Shown here: positions 52,307-63,837 of the stretch, piece by piece | How the letters are laid out: each line of letters starts with the position of its first letter | Position numbering within the stretch: position 1 is the stretch's first letter | Assembly: GCA_013396655.1 (NCBI GenBank) | Contig: WBMV01009271.1 | Coordinates: 1,317,519-1,381,518, forward strand | Length of the DNA stretch: 64,000 nucleotides | DNA from: Campylorhamphus procurvoides | Taxonomy: Eukaryota; Chordata; Aves; Passeriformes; Dendrocolaptidae | Direction of reading: 5' to 3' | Made by a program: the position numbers and the translations under genes | Notes under the pieces: model-generated | What the model was told of the DNA's origin: nothing | Database searches by the model: none | Seen by the model: the letters and a program-made list of their open reading frames with translations, nothing else

Positions 52307-52834
52307 GTGTTCTTTTTGTCTAAAAATCCAAGACTTGAGCTGAACTCTCTAAGGGTTCCTTGGAGAGGCCACTCCCTGATTTCAGAGGAATGTCACATAC
52401 ACAGTGGCTTTCAGGGCAAGTTCCAGCAAATCCAGAGATATCCATTCATATTAGAAGTGTTAAAAGAACGGAGAGAAGAATTTCACAGTAAGTCAGTCAT
52501 GATATATAGTAGCCTCTTCACCTCTTCTAGAATTCAGGAAATGCAGATGGCTTTGACATGTGACCAAGCCTGCAAGACCTCTATTAACAACACATCTAAA
52601 AAAGTAAAGAGCCTACTCCATTTTCTAACAGTGGAGCCAGATGTTAAGTTCAAGTATCTGAGAAATGATGGTGTTCATTATATGGGTGTAAGAGGTGAAA
52701 AAAAAGAGGTATGTTCAGTTGTAATTATATTTTATGTATGTTCATCATGTATGCAACATACACAGTGTAAAAAGGAAATCTTTTTTAATACCACAGAATA
52801 TCATAAAATCATTAAATTTGGAAAAGAGCTTTAA
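52307..52834 (+). other. Unexplained 175-codon ORF antisense to PTGFR, inside its intron
   Basis: This is the longest ORF in the window apart from PTGFR exon A, running from an ATG at 52307 to TAA. Its last 14 or so codons run into the CR1 fragment at 52791, so that end is not ancestral coding sequence. The peptide (for example FILEVLKERREEFHSK, then VKSLLHFLTVEPDVKFKYLR) matches no family I know. A fair acceptor (CCCTGATTTCAG, exon from 52386) and a strong donor (AAAGAG/GTATGT, exon end 52708) bracket a possible 323-bp exon on the plus strand. It could be a lineage-specific or noncoding RNA exon, a decayed gene fragment, or chance. No function is assigned. Confidence 0.2.
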
Positions 52835-53040
52835 AATCATCAAGTCCAACCACTAACCCAGCACCACCGTATTCGCCACTATATGCCCAAGTGCCACATC
52901 TATGTACCTTTTGAATACTTCCAGGGATGGTGATTTCAGCACTTCCCTGGGCAGTCTATTCCAATGCCTGACCACCCTTGCAATGAAGAAATGTTTTCCT
53001 AATTTCTGATTTAATCTAAACCTCCCCTNTCCTTGTTGAA
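52791..53040 (-). mobile_element. CR1 LINE 3' end fragment inside the PTGFR intron
   Basis: The plus strand reads CACAGAATATCATAAAATCA, then ATCATCAAGTCCAACCACTA and TTCCAGGGATGGTGATTTCA, the reverse complement of a CR1 tail. On the minus strand the decayed peptide [20 protein letters not shown] is visible. It lies in the same orientation as PTGFR transcription. A single N sits at 53029. The high-coordinate end overlaps the start of a diverged tandem duplication. Confidence 0.9.
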
Positions 53041-53227
53041 GATGGACTGGAGTCATAGTCACCTAATCACTTGGTACTATCTGATCTGCAGTGTTTGAAA
53101 AAAGCTGACTGGAGGCAAAAGAAGANGCTCTTGTCCTTGTTGAGAATGGATTAGAGTCACAGTCACTTAATGACTTGGTGTTATTTGATTTGCAGCATTT
53201 GAAAATCTGGCTGGAGGCAAAGGAAGA
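53031..53227 (+). repeat. Diverged tandem duplication, about 104-bp period
   Basis: Copy 1 (53031-53125) and copy 2 (53135-53227) both start CCTTGTTGA and share AGTCA..AGTCAC.TAAT.ACTTGGT, TGCAG..TTTGAAAA and CTGGAGGCAAA.GAAGA in order. They are separated by an N at 53126 and a short CTCTTGT-type spacer. The copies are clearly diverged, so this is not a recent assembly duplication. Confidence 0.85.
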
Positions 53228-54769
53228 CATGATGCGTTGCTTTCATGTTGTTGTTTTTTTTAATCACTTTTCTTAAAGTGACTTATTCCATATATCATTG
53301 TGGAGAAGTAAACTAAGAAGGTGTGAGCAGAAATATCAAGGCTAATGAATTAGCAATGTATTTACCAAGTTGGAATATATCATTTACAACTACTTTTTTC
53401 TTTAATGTTGGTAAAGAAACTGAAAGGGACTGCTTGACAGCTGGACCCCATTTTAGGTGGAGAATGGAAGAGAAAAATAAAGTCTCCATTTAAGAGTGAT
53501 TTATTTCTCAGTACTTCAGCAAATGCATGCTCCTGGTAAAACACAGATTCAATTTTATTTCCAATTCACTAATGAACTGTAAATCCTAAACCAAATTGTT
53601 ACCACTTACATAGATCCTCACTTCCTTCCTGCTTCACCTTCTCTTTTTCCATGCAGGGAAGCAGATGGGAACACAGCTGGTCCCATCCCTCCCAGCAAAA
53701 GAGTCTTCGTCCCCACATACTCATGTCCTGACATCGGTCAAAACATGAGTGATGAGGTTACTCTTGAGCAAATTCACTACATCCTTTTCATCCTGCCTAA
53801 TCCTGTCACTTTGAGATGGCCATACAGCCCATGCTCAGCCAGCTCACGCAGGGTTTGAGCCTCCTGAGAAGCAGCACACAGGTCCAGAACAGCAAAAGGG
53901 GAACCAGCTGGAGATCAGTCATTGATTTCCAATTCTCCAATGACAATCACTTTGGTTTCTGTGAGTTTAGTACTGAAGCATAACTGTCTTAAAAAAACCC
54001 AGTTCAGGACATCCCTTACACAAAGGTTCATCTTCAGCCTTCTTTGGGAAATCATGCAGAAGCACAGCTCTCGTGCCACTCAAACCTGCCCTGCAGCACG
54101 CGGCTCTGAAGGGGGTCTTCCCCAAACACAGGAGGGTTAAGAGCAAGCTTATGAGCTGCTCTCCACTCCCTGCTCTGTCTGGAGCACAGAAGTGCAATCC
54201 TTCAGCAAGAGACAGTACATTACCTACAGTGCAGCTCCAGTTCATTCTGCTACTCATTTCGCCTCATCCAATAGGAGAATGAATCCAAAAGAATGAGTCT
54301 CAATTACTAAAACTTTACCCTAATTCCTGGTGTAAACTCTTTCTGCAATCTTCTGCTACCTGAAAGCACTCACACAGAACCTACAATAGGGCAGTGCTCC
54401 TGCACTGCTGGGCACTGGGCACGCAGGGAACAGGCACCCTCCATCCTCAGGGAGCTTGCAACCCAAATGCAAGTCAGCAATTCCTCAGGTATTAACAAAT
54501 TCTACTGTATTACTGAGACAATTAACCTCTACTAGAACACATTTATAAATATCATGCCAAACTTAAGACTTTGAATTAACACCGTAATTATCTCTCGGAA
54601 TATATAAATGTGTATCACACCCTGATGCCTGCCATTAAACCTGGTGAGGATGAAAGACTTTCTGGAGTCATTCCATGTGAGTGTATTTGTCCCTGAGACT
54701 TTCAGCAACAACATTGCCATTTTTAAGTGTTTAGATAGTCAGGAAAGAGAGCTTTCCTAAAATAGCTAT

Positions 54770-54831
54770 CCAAAAATGGTTATGCTGTGTATGATATTTG
54801 CCAAAGATGGTTATGCAGTGTATGGTATTTT
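54770..54831 (+). repeat. 31-bp tandem duplication in the PTGFR intron
   Basis: CCAAAAATGGTTATGCTGTG at 54770 and CCAAAGATGGTTATGCAGTG at 54801 each continue TATG.TATTT. The copies are close but not identical. Confidence 0.9.
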
Positions 54832-57800
54832 CAAGTAAGAAAGGCCTGAATAAGTGTAGTATCTAGGAAATAGGAAGAATTCTCTTATACCAAACAATGG
54901 AATGTATGTCAAACTGACTTTTTAATATCAAGCACAGAATCCAAAAACTTTACCGACTGAATAAATATGGAAAGGTTATGAATGGCAAATTCATTTGGGT
55001 GAACTTTTAAGAATTTGATTTTTTTGAGACGGTACTTCAAAATTGAAAAAATAACAAATCAGAAGTTTCTGTGAAACTCACTGTCATCTATTTGGAACAA
55101 TATATTCTGTTTCAATTTATAGACCTTCATGGTTTAATTTGGCATATATCATCTACATTTAAAAATCAAGAAACAAGAAATTATGAAAGAAAACCAGAAC
55201 ATTACTTTGGAAATGCCGTGTTCTCACGACTCAAAATCTGCTTTCCCTACTTTTTCTCTCCAAACCAATCTTACTGTATTCTGATGGCACTGCATTTTCA
55301 GAAAAGGCTTTACGTAAGTTTTTCCAAACAGTACAAGTAAACATAAATAACAAAAACTATATTTATGCTTCCCCAAAAGCCTCTGGTAAAGGGCAATCTG
55401 TCAGTCTCAGCCCTTCTTCCTTCCCTTGTCTATGGCACCACCACTGTCTGTTCCTTCTCCAGCACTTCTTTCCTGTTGAGAGAGTATCTAGCTCCTCAGC
55501 TCCCTCACTTCTGTGAGAGGGAGGTAAATACTTGAATTACAAATATAGCCACAATTAATACAGTTTCTAAGCACTCTGGGCTAAACTATACCCTGGCTCA
55601 CATTTATAAACATTTTTTAAATGATTCATATTTCTCAGAAAGGATAAAGCCTGAAAGATCTCTACATACTGCAAAAGAGAAAAACAGACCACTTCTGAAC
55701 ACCAGATGGGTATACTCTTAAAATGAATCTCATTCCATTTCTCATCTAACCTGGTGGAAAGTTGCCAGCCTCTTAAAAATCTTAAATAAAAGAAAGATCT
55801 CTACAACCAATACTAAAAAAGGCATGAACATCTTATTCCAAGGGTTTCTAGTATAATAGAAACACATCTGAATAGGTGGATTGAATTTTTAAATGCATTG
55901 TATTAAACTCTCTTACTCTCTCTGCAAACACCTGCAAATTCTTTCCACGGAGTATTTTCATGGGGACATACAAAAGCACACTCAGATTGCCTGAGTCGCT
56001 GATTAAACCTGATTCTATGGGAAACAAAGCTGGAAAAACACTTCTATCTTTAGACTAACAAAAATTTCAATCCAAATGAGTGTTCTATTTCCTCATAAAT
56101 CCTAAAGTAAGTTATTTATTTCAAAATACCTTTTGGCCTGTAATATTAGCAATGACACTAATCTTTCAGCAATTTAACCCTGAGTATCAGACACCCATTC
56201 AAAGGAACGCAAGCGAGAACATTAATTGAATTTGCACAGTGTTAATGGATGTATTAGGAAACTCAGCAAGCAATCAAAGAACCATGATAGGAGGGAGAGC
56301 AAGAGTCCTCTTCTAGTGTAGCTTAAAAGACAGGGAAACTCATAAGATTTTTCTTTTCAGAGGAACCTAGTGAGCATTTTATTAACTCAAACCACCACTC
56401 CTGACCTCTTCTGACACAGTGTTGGGAAGAGAAATAACTACCTACAAACAACAATAACCATTACTGTATTGATGCTTTGGACTAGAAATAAAGAGATGTA
56501 CCTAGCAGGCCTGCTGCTGACAAAAAGGGTTTTTTTTCCTTTCCCTATGAAACTGATTCATTTAATAAAACCATTGCAGCAGCAGTGGGCTCCTGAGATG
56601 GGCTAGCACCTGTCCTCAGAGATGCAATGACAGCATCCAACAAGTACTGCCATGGGGGCCCTGCCACAGGTCACCTCCCCCACCAGAGGCAGGGTGTGAA
56701 GCATCACCCAACGCAAACCGTATCTTCTGCCAACACATCCCACCTTTGCATGGTGTCAACAGACAACCATTCTAGCAAGGACAGACAAAGTGTGTATTTT
56801 CCCTCTGAAAGTTTACAACAGCATTCAAAGCTGCAAGGTTAGCTAAACTTATTTAAGAGTAACTCCTTGTTCAGTCTTCAGAAGCACATGACTGGAAATT
56901 GAAAGCCTAATTTATTCTTTTTCAACAGATAAGATCACTCTCCCTGTTGACAGTGCCTGTGCAGGCACAACAAGCTTGCAGAGGCTGCAGCTTTGACTAA
57001 AAATGCATAAGATGAGAACACTCTTCTGCAGAGCAGCCACCAGTGAGACCTCGGGGGCTGTGCTGAACAGACAACAAGGGCCTTCCTGGCAGAGCCCTCC
57101 ATCCTGGAACATCCTGGCTTCTCCTCAGCTAAACTTTCTGATTATGAAAAATCACCAGTCACAAAAGCACAACAGATAAATTTTTAAGTAACTCTTTTGA
57201 TGTAGAGGCAGTAAAACCAGCAATATTTGAAGGCATACAAACAGCATTAATAAAGGAACAAGCTTTATGCACAGTATGATGCCCATTGCACATATAAGCA
57301 TAAGGCAGTATAACAGAAAATTAAACAGCCAGTTTATTAAAAGAGACAGAAAACAAGAATGAAGGGAGAGAATTCAAGGGTAGCACGGGCCTGAACTCCT
57401 GGCAAAGTGTCACTGTGCATGTGTATACACGGCTACACGTGAAAAAAACCACTCAAACGAGGTGCCCAGAGGATTGCCTTGTACCTCAAACTACCTTACA
57501 TTGAAAGCAACTAGAACTTGCTTAGTAAAACACCTGCAACAAACTGACCTCCCTTAGCACATACCAACTACGAGGCTGTCTCTGCACCCAAAATATGAAG
57601 TGGAGCAACCAGGGTGGGATGGGGTACAGGTATTCCAACAAGAGCCTCCCTGTTAGTGCACAGCTGCCCTTGCCACCAGCTCCAGAAGCACGTTTGCTGA
57701 AAGGACCATTCACATCTGCTCCAGCAACTTCTCGGTTGAAGTGAATCAGTAAATTGTAACCTGAACGCAGCCCTAGGTGCGAGAAAATCAGGCATCAAGT

Positions 57801-60800
57801 TCCGTTGTGTGAGACAATAATCTGAGGACAAGAAGTCAGAGCAAGTTCAAAGAAATACAGCATAACAGACTGTAAAGGGGAGAGATTACATGAGAAGGGA
57901 CTGATAAAAGTTAAGATATGAAGTAAAAAAAGCAACTAAATAAGAGTTGATTCAATCACATGAAATAAAGAGCTGAGCTCTTTAAAAAAGATAAGCACAA
58001 ACAGAGTAGATATTTTCTGCAGTATAGGGGAGGCAAAACTGGACTGAAATTAATCAGATAACTGCATGGAAAAAGATCTTTACAAGAATTGTTTGAATGT
58101 AAAAGTATTTTTCTCAGGCTGAGACTCCGTTCCACATATGAAAGAGATTAGAAATTTCTCCGCATCCCAATTTGTTCCTATTCCTCTGAAATAAATCCCT
58201 CCTGTCCATAATTACAGGCACTTAACTACTCCAAAAACAAAATTTAAGTTATGCTTATCCCTTGAGCCCTACAGAATATGACGTACTGAAGTCAGAATTT
58301 GCTCATACGAACACAGCTCCAAAACCAAGCTGTTTCATGACAGGCCAGATGTTAAGTCACAGCCAAAAACCAGCTTTATATAACAACATATTTCATCAGA
58401 GATGCCTGTCACAAAATGCTCCAGTCCAACTATTTGCTTTGGGTACCCAACCCCTAGGGACCAAATTTATCCAGCAAAATTCACAAGCCCCTAGCGAAGG
58501 GCTAAGGCTCTAGTAAGGATAAAAAAAGATGACACTATGCAGAGAAGTTGATGTTACCATCTTCAGAATGTATTTACCTGGAATTACCCATCACAAAGAA
58601 AAATTATTTGGACTTTCAGAACAAATGTGCATCTGCAAATCATTGACTACATATGTTATAAAACTCATGACTTTCGCCTGTGGGGTTTTTTGGTTTTTTT
58701 TGTGAATTCCCTCCCTCTTGCAGTTCCTCAAATAGAGATCAATGTTCCCCCTTATGGGAAGAAATAGGGAGTACCCTTCATTCTCATACTTCATTAGGGA
58801 AAGATTCCCTCACTGTTGCAGAAAACATGAAAATCTGCTCATTTTTGAAAAACAGATGAGATGGAGCTTCAGGAAAGAAATCAAAAGTGAAAAAAAATAC
58901 CAGAAGGAAGTCCCTGTCCAACATGAGCAATACCATGGGCTCTGCTTCTGAAAAATGCTACAGATCTCCAGTAATCTTAAGAAAGAGGTGATGATTGATA
59001 GTAATACTATACATTATTATATATAATATTACGTATTAGTTATATATGCATTTACACACACATAAAGGCATCAAAGCAACTTCACTAAAGCTGAGCAGAT
59101 GCAGAAGTCGACTTCAGTTCCACACCAGACACCATAAAGGATGATCCAGGGTCTTTGGCCTATAATGACATCTAAAACTGATTTTAAACCCCATGAAATT
59201 AAAATCTGATAGTGAAGTAAATCTGTAGTTGGATTACAGTACTGGATAGACTAGATTATGGTAGTCATGCACACACATCAATGGGCATAACACCAGACTA
59301 GATTGCAAACAGAAGGAAAATAAACAAAGTAACCCCCACCATTAGATGGGGAATCACACAATGAAAACTCTTGTATCTGCAAACCACGTGGCATAAACCA
59401 CATTGCCTTCCTCCACTTTCTCTGCCAAAGGTTTGTTTGGTTTCTAATTGCTTTAGTTTACATTGAGGCAATTGACTCTCACAAACATTTTGTTCTGTAT
59501 ACTCTTTGGGATAGAGAACATAGGTAAAATTCACAATTCAAAGACTAACACTGACTGCTAGATTCAGCTTTGAGAATAAAAATTTAAGAAGCAAATGATT
59601 GAAGAACAAGCATGTATTTAGGTCCTTCTCACCTATAAAGACCTGCTTATATTTATGTCAAGAAATAGTTACTTTGGTATATGCTGATTATGTTATAGAA
59701 TGTAAACCATTAATTTCTCAAGTTAAAAGCCCTGAGAGGTTTCAGATACATCAGATAAGTAGGTTTGAATCAGCAACTCATCACAAATCATACACCTTGA
59801 TAAAGTCTGGATCTCTTTAAAGTAGCACTTGAGCTATATGCTCCTGACAAAGCCTTATTCCACTGCAGGCCAAAAAATCTTGCTAAATTAACACCACACT
59901 TATAATTCTGTATGTATTCAGTAAACGGAACGCTATCAAAACAAAGCCTGGGTAATTCAGTTAATTAATTAATATAGACTATGATCCTAAGAGCCAAGAA
60001 AGGAAATACCTACACAGGACTCCATGCCATTGCATTTCCCAGATCACTGAACTCTCTGGCTAAAACTCTTCTGTAAAACTTTTCTTCAAGAACTAAATCC
60101 TACCATACACTAACTTTTTTTTTAAAAAAAAAGCCTTCCTTTCTAACATAAATTTGTCCATATTGCATAACTATTTTCCCTATTGCCAAGCCTGACTATG
60201 GTGCTAGTTTCCTCATCTCATTTCAAAAGAGATCCAGAAGCAAAGCATCGCAAGCCCAGCACTCACAGAGAGCACCTGCAGGTTTGCCACCCAATAAACC
60301 AGAATTGCTTGTGTACCACCCTCTCTGCAACACAGTCTCAAAAACTACTAAGTACAGAATTAAGCAAGAAGTCACTCACTGGCCTATATCCTCAGCTGAT
60401 GCAAACACCAAAGTGTGAAAAGGCTCTGAAAAAAAAATTCCTCCTGTACTAATAATTCATCTTCCACTATAACTTAGATGAAGTTAAATGCCTTAACAAA
60501 AGTAGTGCTGTGATTTCATTAGATTGTCAGGATTTTTAAAATTATAATTTTATATATATGCTATATATATTACAATTACTAAATATTGAAAGGCACAACA
60601 AAATTACCAACACTGAAAAAAACACAGTACTTGCAATTTAAGGTTCCTTCATATGTTGAATAAATGAACCACCTCTTTTGAATTAAAAAAAGTTATCACT
60701 CTTCTGACACCAAACAATTTTTAAAAACAAAATTAATGCCTACCTTTGAGAACAACTATTTTATCTCCATTTAAAAAATGTCACCAGATGATAATGCTGC

Positions 60801-62234
60801 TTTTTCATGGAATGCAACGTCATCCTTTGAGTTGCTCTTGTTAAAATCACTCTGTGACCCGCCTCAGACAAACCTCAGAAGGTGTCTGAAGAAACTGGAA
60901 GTTCACTACTAAACTTGCTATACTGCTCTGACAACTTTGTTTATGCGCACTACACTACAGTCACGACACTGACAGAAGCCAACATGAATTTAAACTATGT
61001 TGCAGTGCAAGACTAGAAAAATTCTGTGATTTGAATGAAAGTGAAAGAGTTTTTGTGCATTGCAGTAATCCAGACATTTATATCCAGGCTTTCTCCTTGA
61101 AGTCTGCCATACTGGATTACTTAAATGCTACCTGCCAGACATACCCAACTGCTACAGCAAGGCTTGTATCAGTATCTGATTGAGAACTAACTCAGGTAAC
61201 TTCATACTCTGCCACAGGCAGTGAGGAGATGAGATTTAGGTAGACCTGAGCCAGATCTCAGCTTTAAATGTCTGTATTTGTTAGCTCAAACCAAAATTGC
61301 TCCGCATTTGTATCACTGGAAAACTATGGAAATTAAGATTTCATATGGCTTGGCACTTAACCTCTCTGACCAGAGCAAAAAAACTAATTTTTTTCAGACG
61401 GGTTTGCTACATTAAAAAAAGTCACAGCTAATATCAGCTTTATAATGCCATCATACACGAGCTGTCAAATTCTATTCCATACCACAACCCCACTTCCTTT
61501 GGCACTGCTCACTGACAAAGCACACGCTAACATGAGCAGCACTTACCACTTTGGGAGAGCCATAGAGTGACAGCAGGCAGTCCTAAGTTACAGCTGGGAT
61601 GGCTGAGAAAGCATTCCAACTGCACAAAGCAGCTTTGCTAGTCCCCTGCCCAGATTATGAACCCAGCTTGCTTAGGTCTAAACCAAATGTTGATTTTAAC
61701 CCACTGTCTCTCAACATGACTCTAAAGCAAAGCCCTTAACACCCTGTTAATGCAGTGGAGGATTTTTAAGTTCTTAACTGTTACCTGCCTAACACAGTTC
61801 ACAAGTAGCAGTAAACTCTGAAAATAACACCAGACTGTCATAAATAAAAAAGTTACATGAACCACAGTACAAACTAAAAAGACTTCCCACTCCAAGATTT
61901 CACTGGATTTTTGGACAAGCTCAGTATTGTTCTGATTATTCCAGCTACCATTCCGCTACCACTGTCTACTTCACAGCACTGGAAATACAGTCCTCACATT
62001 CCTTATATATTCAGCTTACCCAATGTACTTGTTTATGATCAGAAGTGGAGAATAAGTATCAATTTTTTATAGATGCACAGGTATATACATCATGGGCAAT
62101 AAGCTATAAAATTAGTATCATTGAGCAAATGGAGCTGTTATTACAGCTAACGCACTTTAAAACCTGGAGATAAAAAAGTATAACTTTTATACAGTGATGT
62201 GCATTAAACACTGGCAAACACATTAGACTCTTAC

Positions 62235-63023
62235 CAGGAATGGACTCCAGCAAATGCAAGAAACACACATAATAGCCAAGAGCTGAATGATCATTTCAAA
62301 ATGATGAGATCTGCCTTGTCTTTGTTGACTTTTAAATTTGACTCTTAAGAGGGTAATTCCTGTGACAGCATTGCACAGGAATGAAATAGCAAGGGCCAGT
62401 AACCCAAGGCAAGAAAAAAGTAAGAGATAAAATCTGTCTTCCCAGTCCTCAACATGTTCTGTTTTATAGAAGCACCAGGTCCTCGATGCTTGAATTTGGT
62501 AGGCTCTAAACCTAAGAATAGGCAGCAAAGCTATAAGAACAGCAAACAGACATACCATAGTCAACATCATTTTCACATGTTTAGAAGTCATTTTTGTAGA
62601 GTGAAATATTGGCTTAGTGACTCCAATGCACCGTTCAACAGCCATGACACTGCCCAAGAAGAGCGGGCACAGCCCAAAGAAAACCATGCAGATGCCAAAA
62701 ACACTGCAAAGAATGTTGTACTGGTTAAATCGAATCCAGTCTTTATCCGATGCATACACAAACACTGCGATGGCTCCATTGATGAGGTGGCCAAAGAGAT
62801 CTGTGACAACCAAACTACTGGCAAGAAGCAAAAATGAGGCTTTCGATTTTTGTCTAAATCTCTGGTATGCCTTCATGAGAATTGCTATTGCAAGACTGTT
62901 GGACAAAATTCCCACCGTCATGAAGGTTATTGAAAAGAAAACTGAAATTTTTTTATCCATGTGGCAGGTTGTGTTTTTCAAGACTCCAAATCCAGCCAGC
63001 CCTGGTGATTTTGAACCGTTCAT
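62235..63023 (-). CDS. PTGFR: PTGFR coding exon A: residues 1-263 of the prostaglandin F2-alpha receptor
   Basis: This exon encodes the extracellular N-terminus through TM6 of a class A GPCR of the prostanoid family, which couples PGF2-alpha to Gq and calcium release at the plasma membrane. The ATG at 63023 was chosen because it has A at -3 and gives the usual N-terminal length; the reading frame runs nine codons further upstream, but only from a TTG. Visible features are NGS and NTT N-glycosylation sequons at N3 and N17, TM1 about 28-50 (GILSNSLAIAIL), TM2 with D75, the C106-C184 disulfide pair (TM3-ECL2), the prostanoid ERC motif at 130-132 in place of DRY, the ECL2 signature SRTWCF at 180-185, and TM6 with CWSPF at 258-262. 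The exon ends CTG followed by donor GTAAGA at 62234, a phase-0 junction. ICL3 (KSQQRQGRSHH) appears one residue shorter than I recall for the human protein. Recognition is from protein similarity by eye. Confidence 0.97.
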
Positions 63024-63082
63024 GGTTAGGAAAGCAAGTGCAGTCCTCAAAGCATTTCAGCAGTCTTGCAATCCAAAGGCAT
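63024..63082 (-). other. PTGFR: PTGFR 5'UTR segment in the first coding exon
   Basis: A good splice acceptor lies upstream of the ATG on the minus strand: a T-rich tract followed by AATATTGCAG, with the AG at 63084-63083. The exon would then start at 63082, giving 59 nt of 5'UTR before the receptor ATG. Mammalian PTGFR has a noncoding first exon spliced to a second exon that carries the start codon, so this arrangement fits the family. The acceptor is inferred from sequence; no transcript was available. Confidence 0.7.
63047..63082 (-). CDS. Upstream ORF in the PTGFR leader (11 codons, MPLDCKTAEML)
   Basis: The predicted exon begins with ATG directly at the splice junction (CAG then ATG). 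The frame runs 11 codons to TGA at 63049-63047 and ends 23 nt before the receptor ATG, in a different frame. A second in-frame ATG lies two codons before the stop. If the leader is spliced as predicted, ribosomes would meet this uORF first, so it could dampen or condition receptor translation. The three bases before its ATG come from the upstream exon, so initiation strength depends on which first exon is used. Whether it is translated is unknown. Confidence 0.4.
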   Translation of the reverse strand: MPLDCKTAEML

Positions 63083-63837
63083 CTGCAATATTAAAAACAA
63101 ACATACACAACACTGTAAAAGGCATACCACTAATTCAAATAGCACTTGAAACAGACATTCCATAATATTAGTCTGTAGTACAAATCTAATTTTCTGGTTT
63201 TCTGAGTGATATGATATGGTAGCACATTTTAAGCACATCAGTCACAAGTTAAAACAATTATCTGCATACATTATACAATGCAAATAGAGCCTACAGGATC
63301 TTTACAGTCTCTGCAAGTGTAAGATGCACAGAGCAATGTATAAAATACCTAATGCTCACGTACATGCCTTAAGAGAAACCATATAAACCATTCTGGTGGG
63401 TCAACTACATTAAACAAATGTTTTTGCAACATACTTCTAGAATGACAGTATTTATCAGCCCAGCCACAGTAAAACGTTAAATACTCAAACTGGAACATTT
63501 TGAGATCATAATCACACTCCATTTCTGTTCTTACTGTTAAACATTTATTTTCAAAACAATGTCCTAACATCTTCCAAACAATATTTCTCTCACAATTTCT
63601 TGTTTCAAAGCTTTAGCCTAACCAACACTGAAGCCCTCGACTTCCCAGCACCCTCGCTAAAGCACAAACTTGGTTTTCAGACGCTCCCTAATTCAGAAAC
63701 CAATACTGCAAGTTGCTTTACACTTTATCTCCCATCTCTACGCCCAGGACATTTCTGCTGGCAAAAACTTCCCAGGCAGAAAAAAAAGGAAGGAGGGGGG
63801 GGAAAGGGGGAAAAAAACAGGCAGGTGTTAAGAACCC
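63083..63837 (-). other. PTGFR: Probable PTGFR intron 1 sequence
   Basis: This lies between the inferred acceptor at 63083-63084 and the CpG-rich edge. It contains only short ORFs that resemble nothing known. It is intronic if the noncoding first exon lies at or beyond 63983. Confidence 0.4.
63795..63810 (+). repeat. G-run tract (G8-AAA-G5)
   Basis: A purine tract with two long G runs lies just upstream of the CpG-rich segment; on the PTGFR strand it is a C/T tract. It lacks four well-separated G3 runs, so quadruplex formation is uncertain. Confidence 0.6.

Larger units (their letters stand above)
44822..62234 (-). other. PTGFR: PTGFR large intron (about 17.4 kb, phase 0)
   Basis: The intron is bounded by donor CTG/GTAAGA at 62234 and acceptor TTTTCAG/GTG at 44822. 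Its position inside TM6 matches the intron of mammalian prostanoid receptor genes. Apart from the separately listed CR1 fragment, tandem duplications, A-tract, telomere-like array and the 52307-52834 ORF, the sequence is AT-rich, and I see no other exon or RNA gene. The stretches 44947-48382, 48434-52306 and 53228-62234 contain only short chance-length ORFs and low-complexity AT-rich patches, for example near 59000-59060 and 60540-60580. Confidence 0.9.

Noticed and set aside
62223..63050. PTGFR exon A as a complete 275-residue single-exon protein
   Set aside because: The first nine codons begin at a TTG, and the last three plus the stop lie past the GTAAGA donor. Continuing into 44821 restores TM7, so the spliced model is correct.
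62617..63165. 182-codon ORF on the plus strand
   Set aside because: It is antisense to PTGFR exon A, and its open frame is explained by the codon composition of the true gene. The peptide has no family resemblance. The overlapping 127-codon plus-strand frame at 62454-62837 is rejected for the same reason.
63795..63810. G-quadruplex near the PTGFR promoter
   Set aside because: Only two G runs are present, so a stable three-tetrad structure cannot be argued from this sequence alone.
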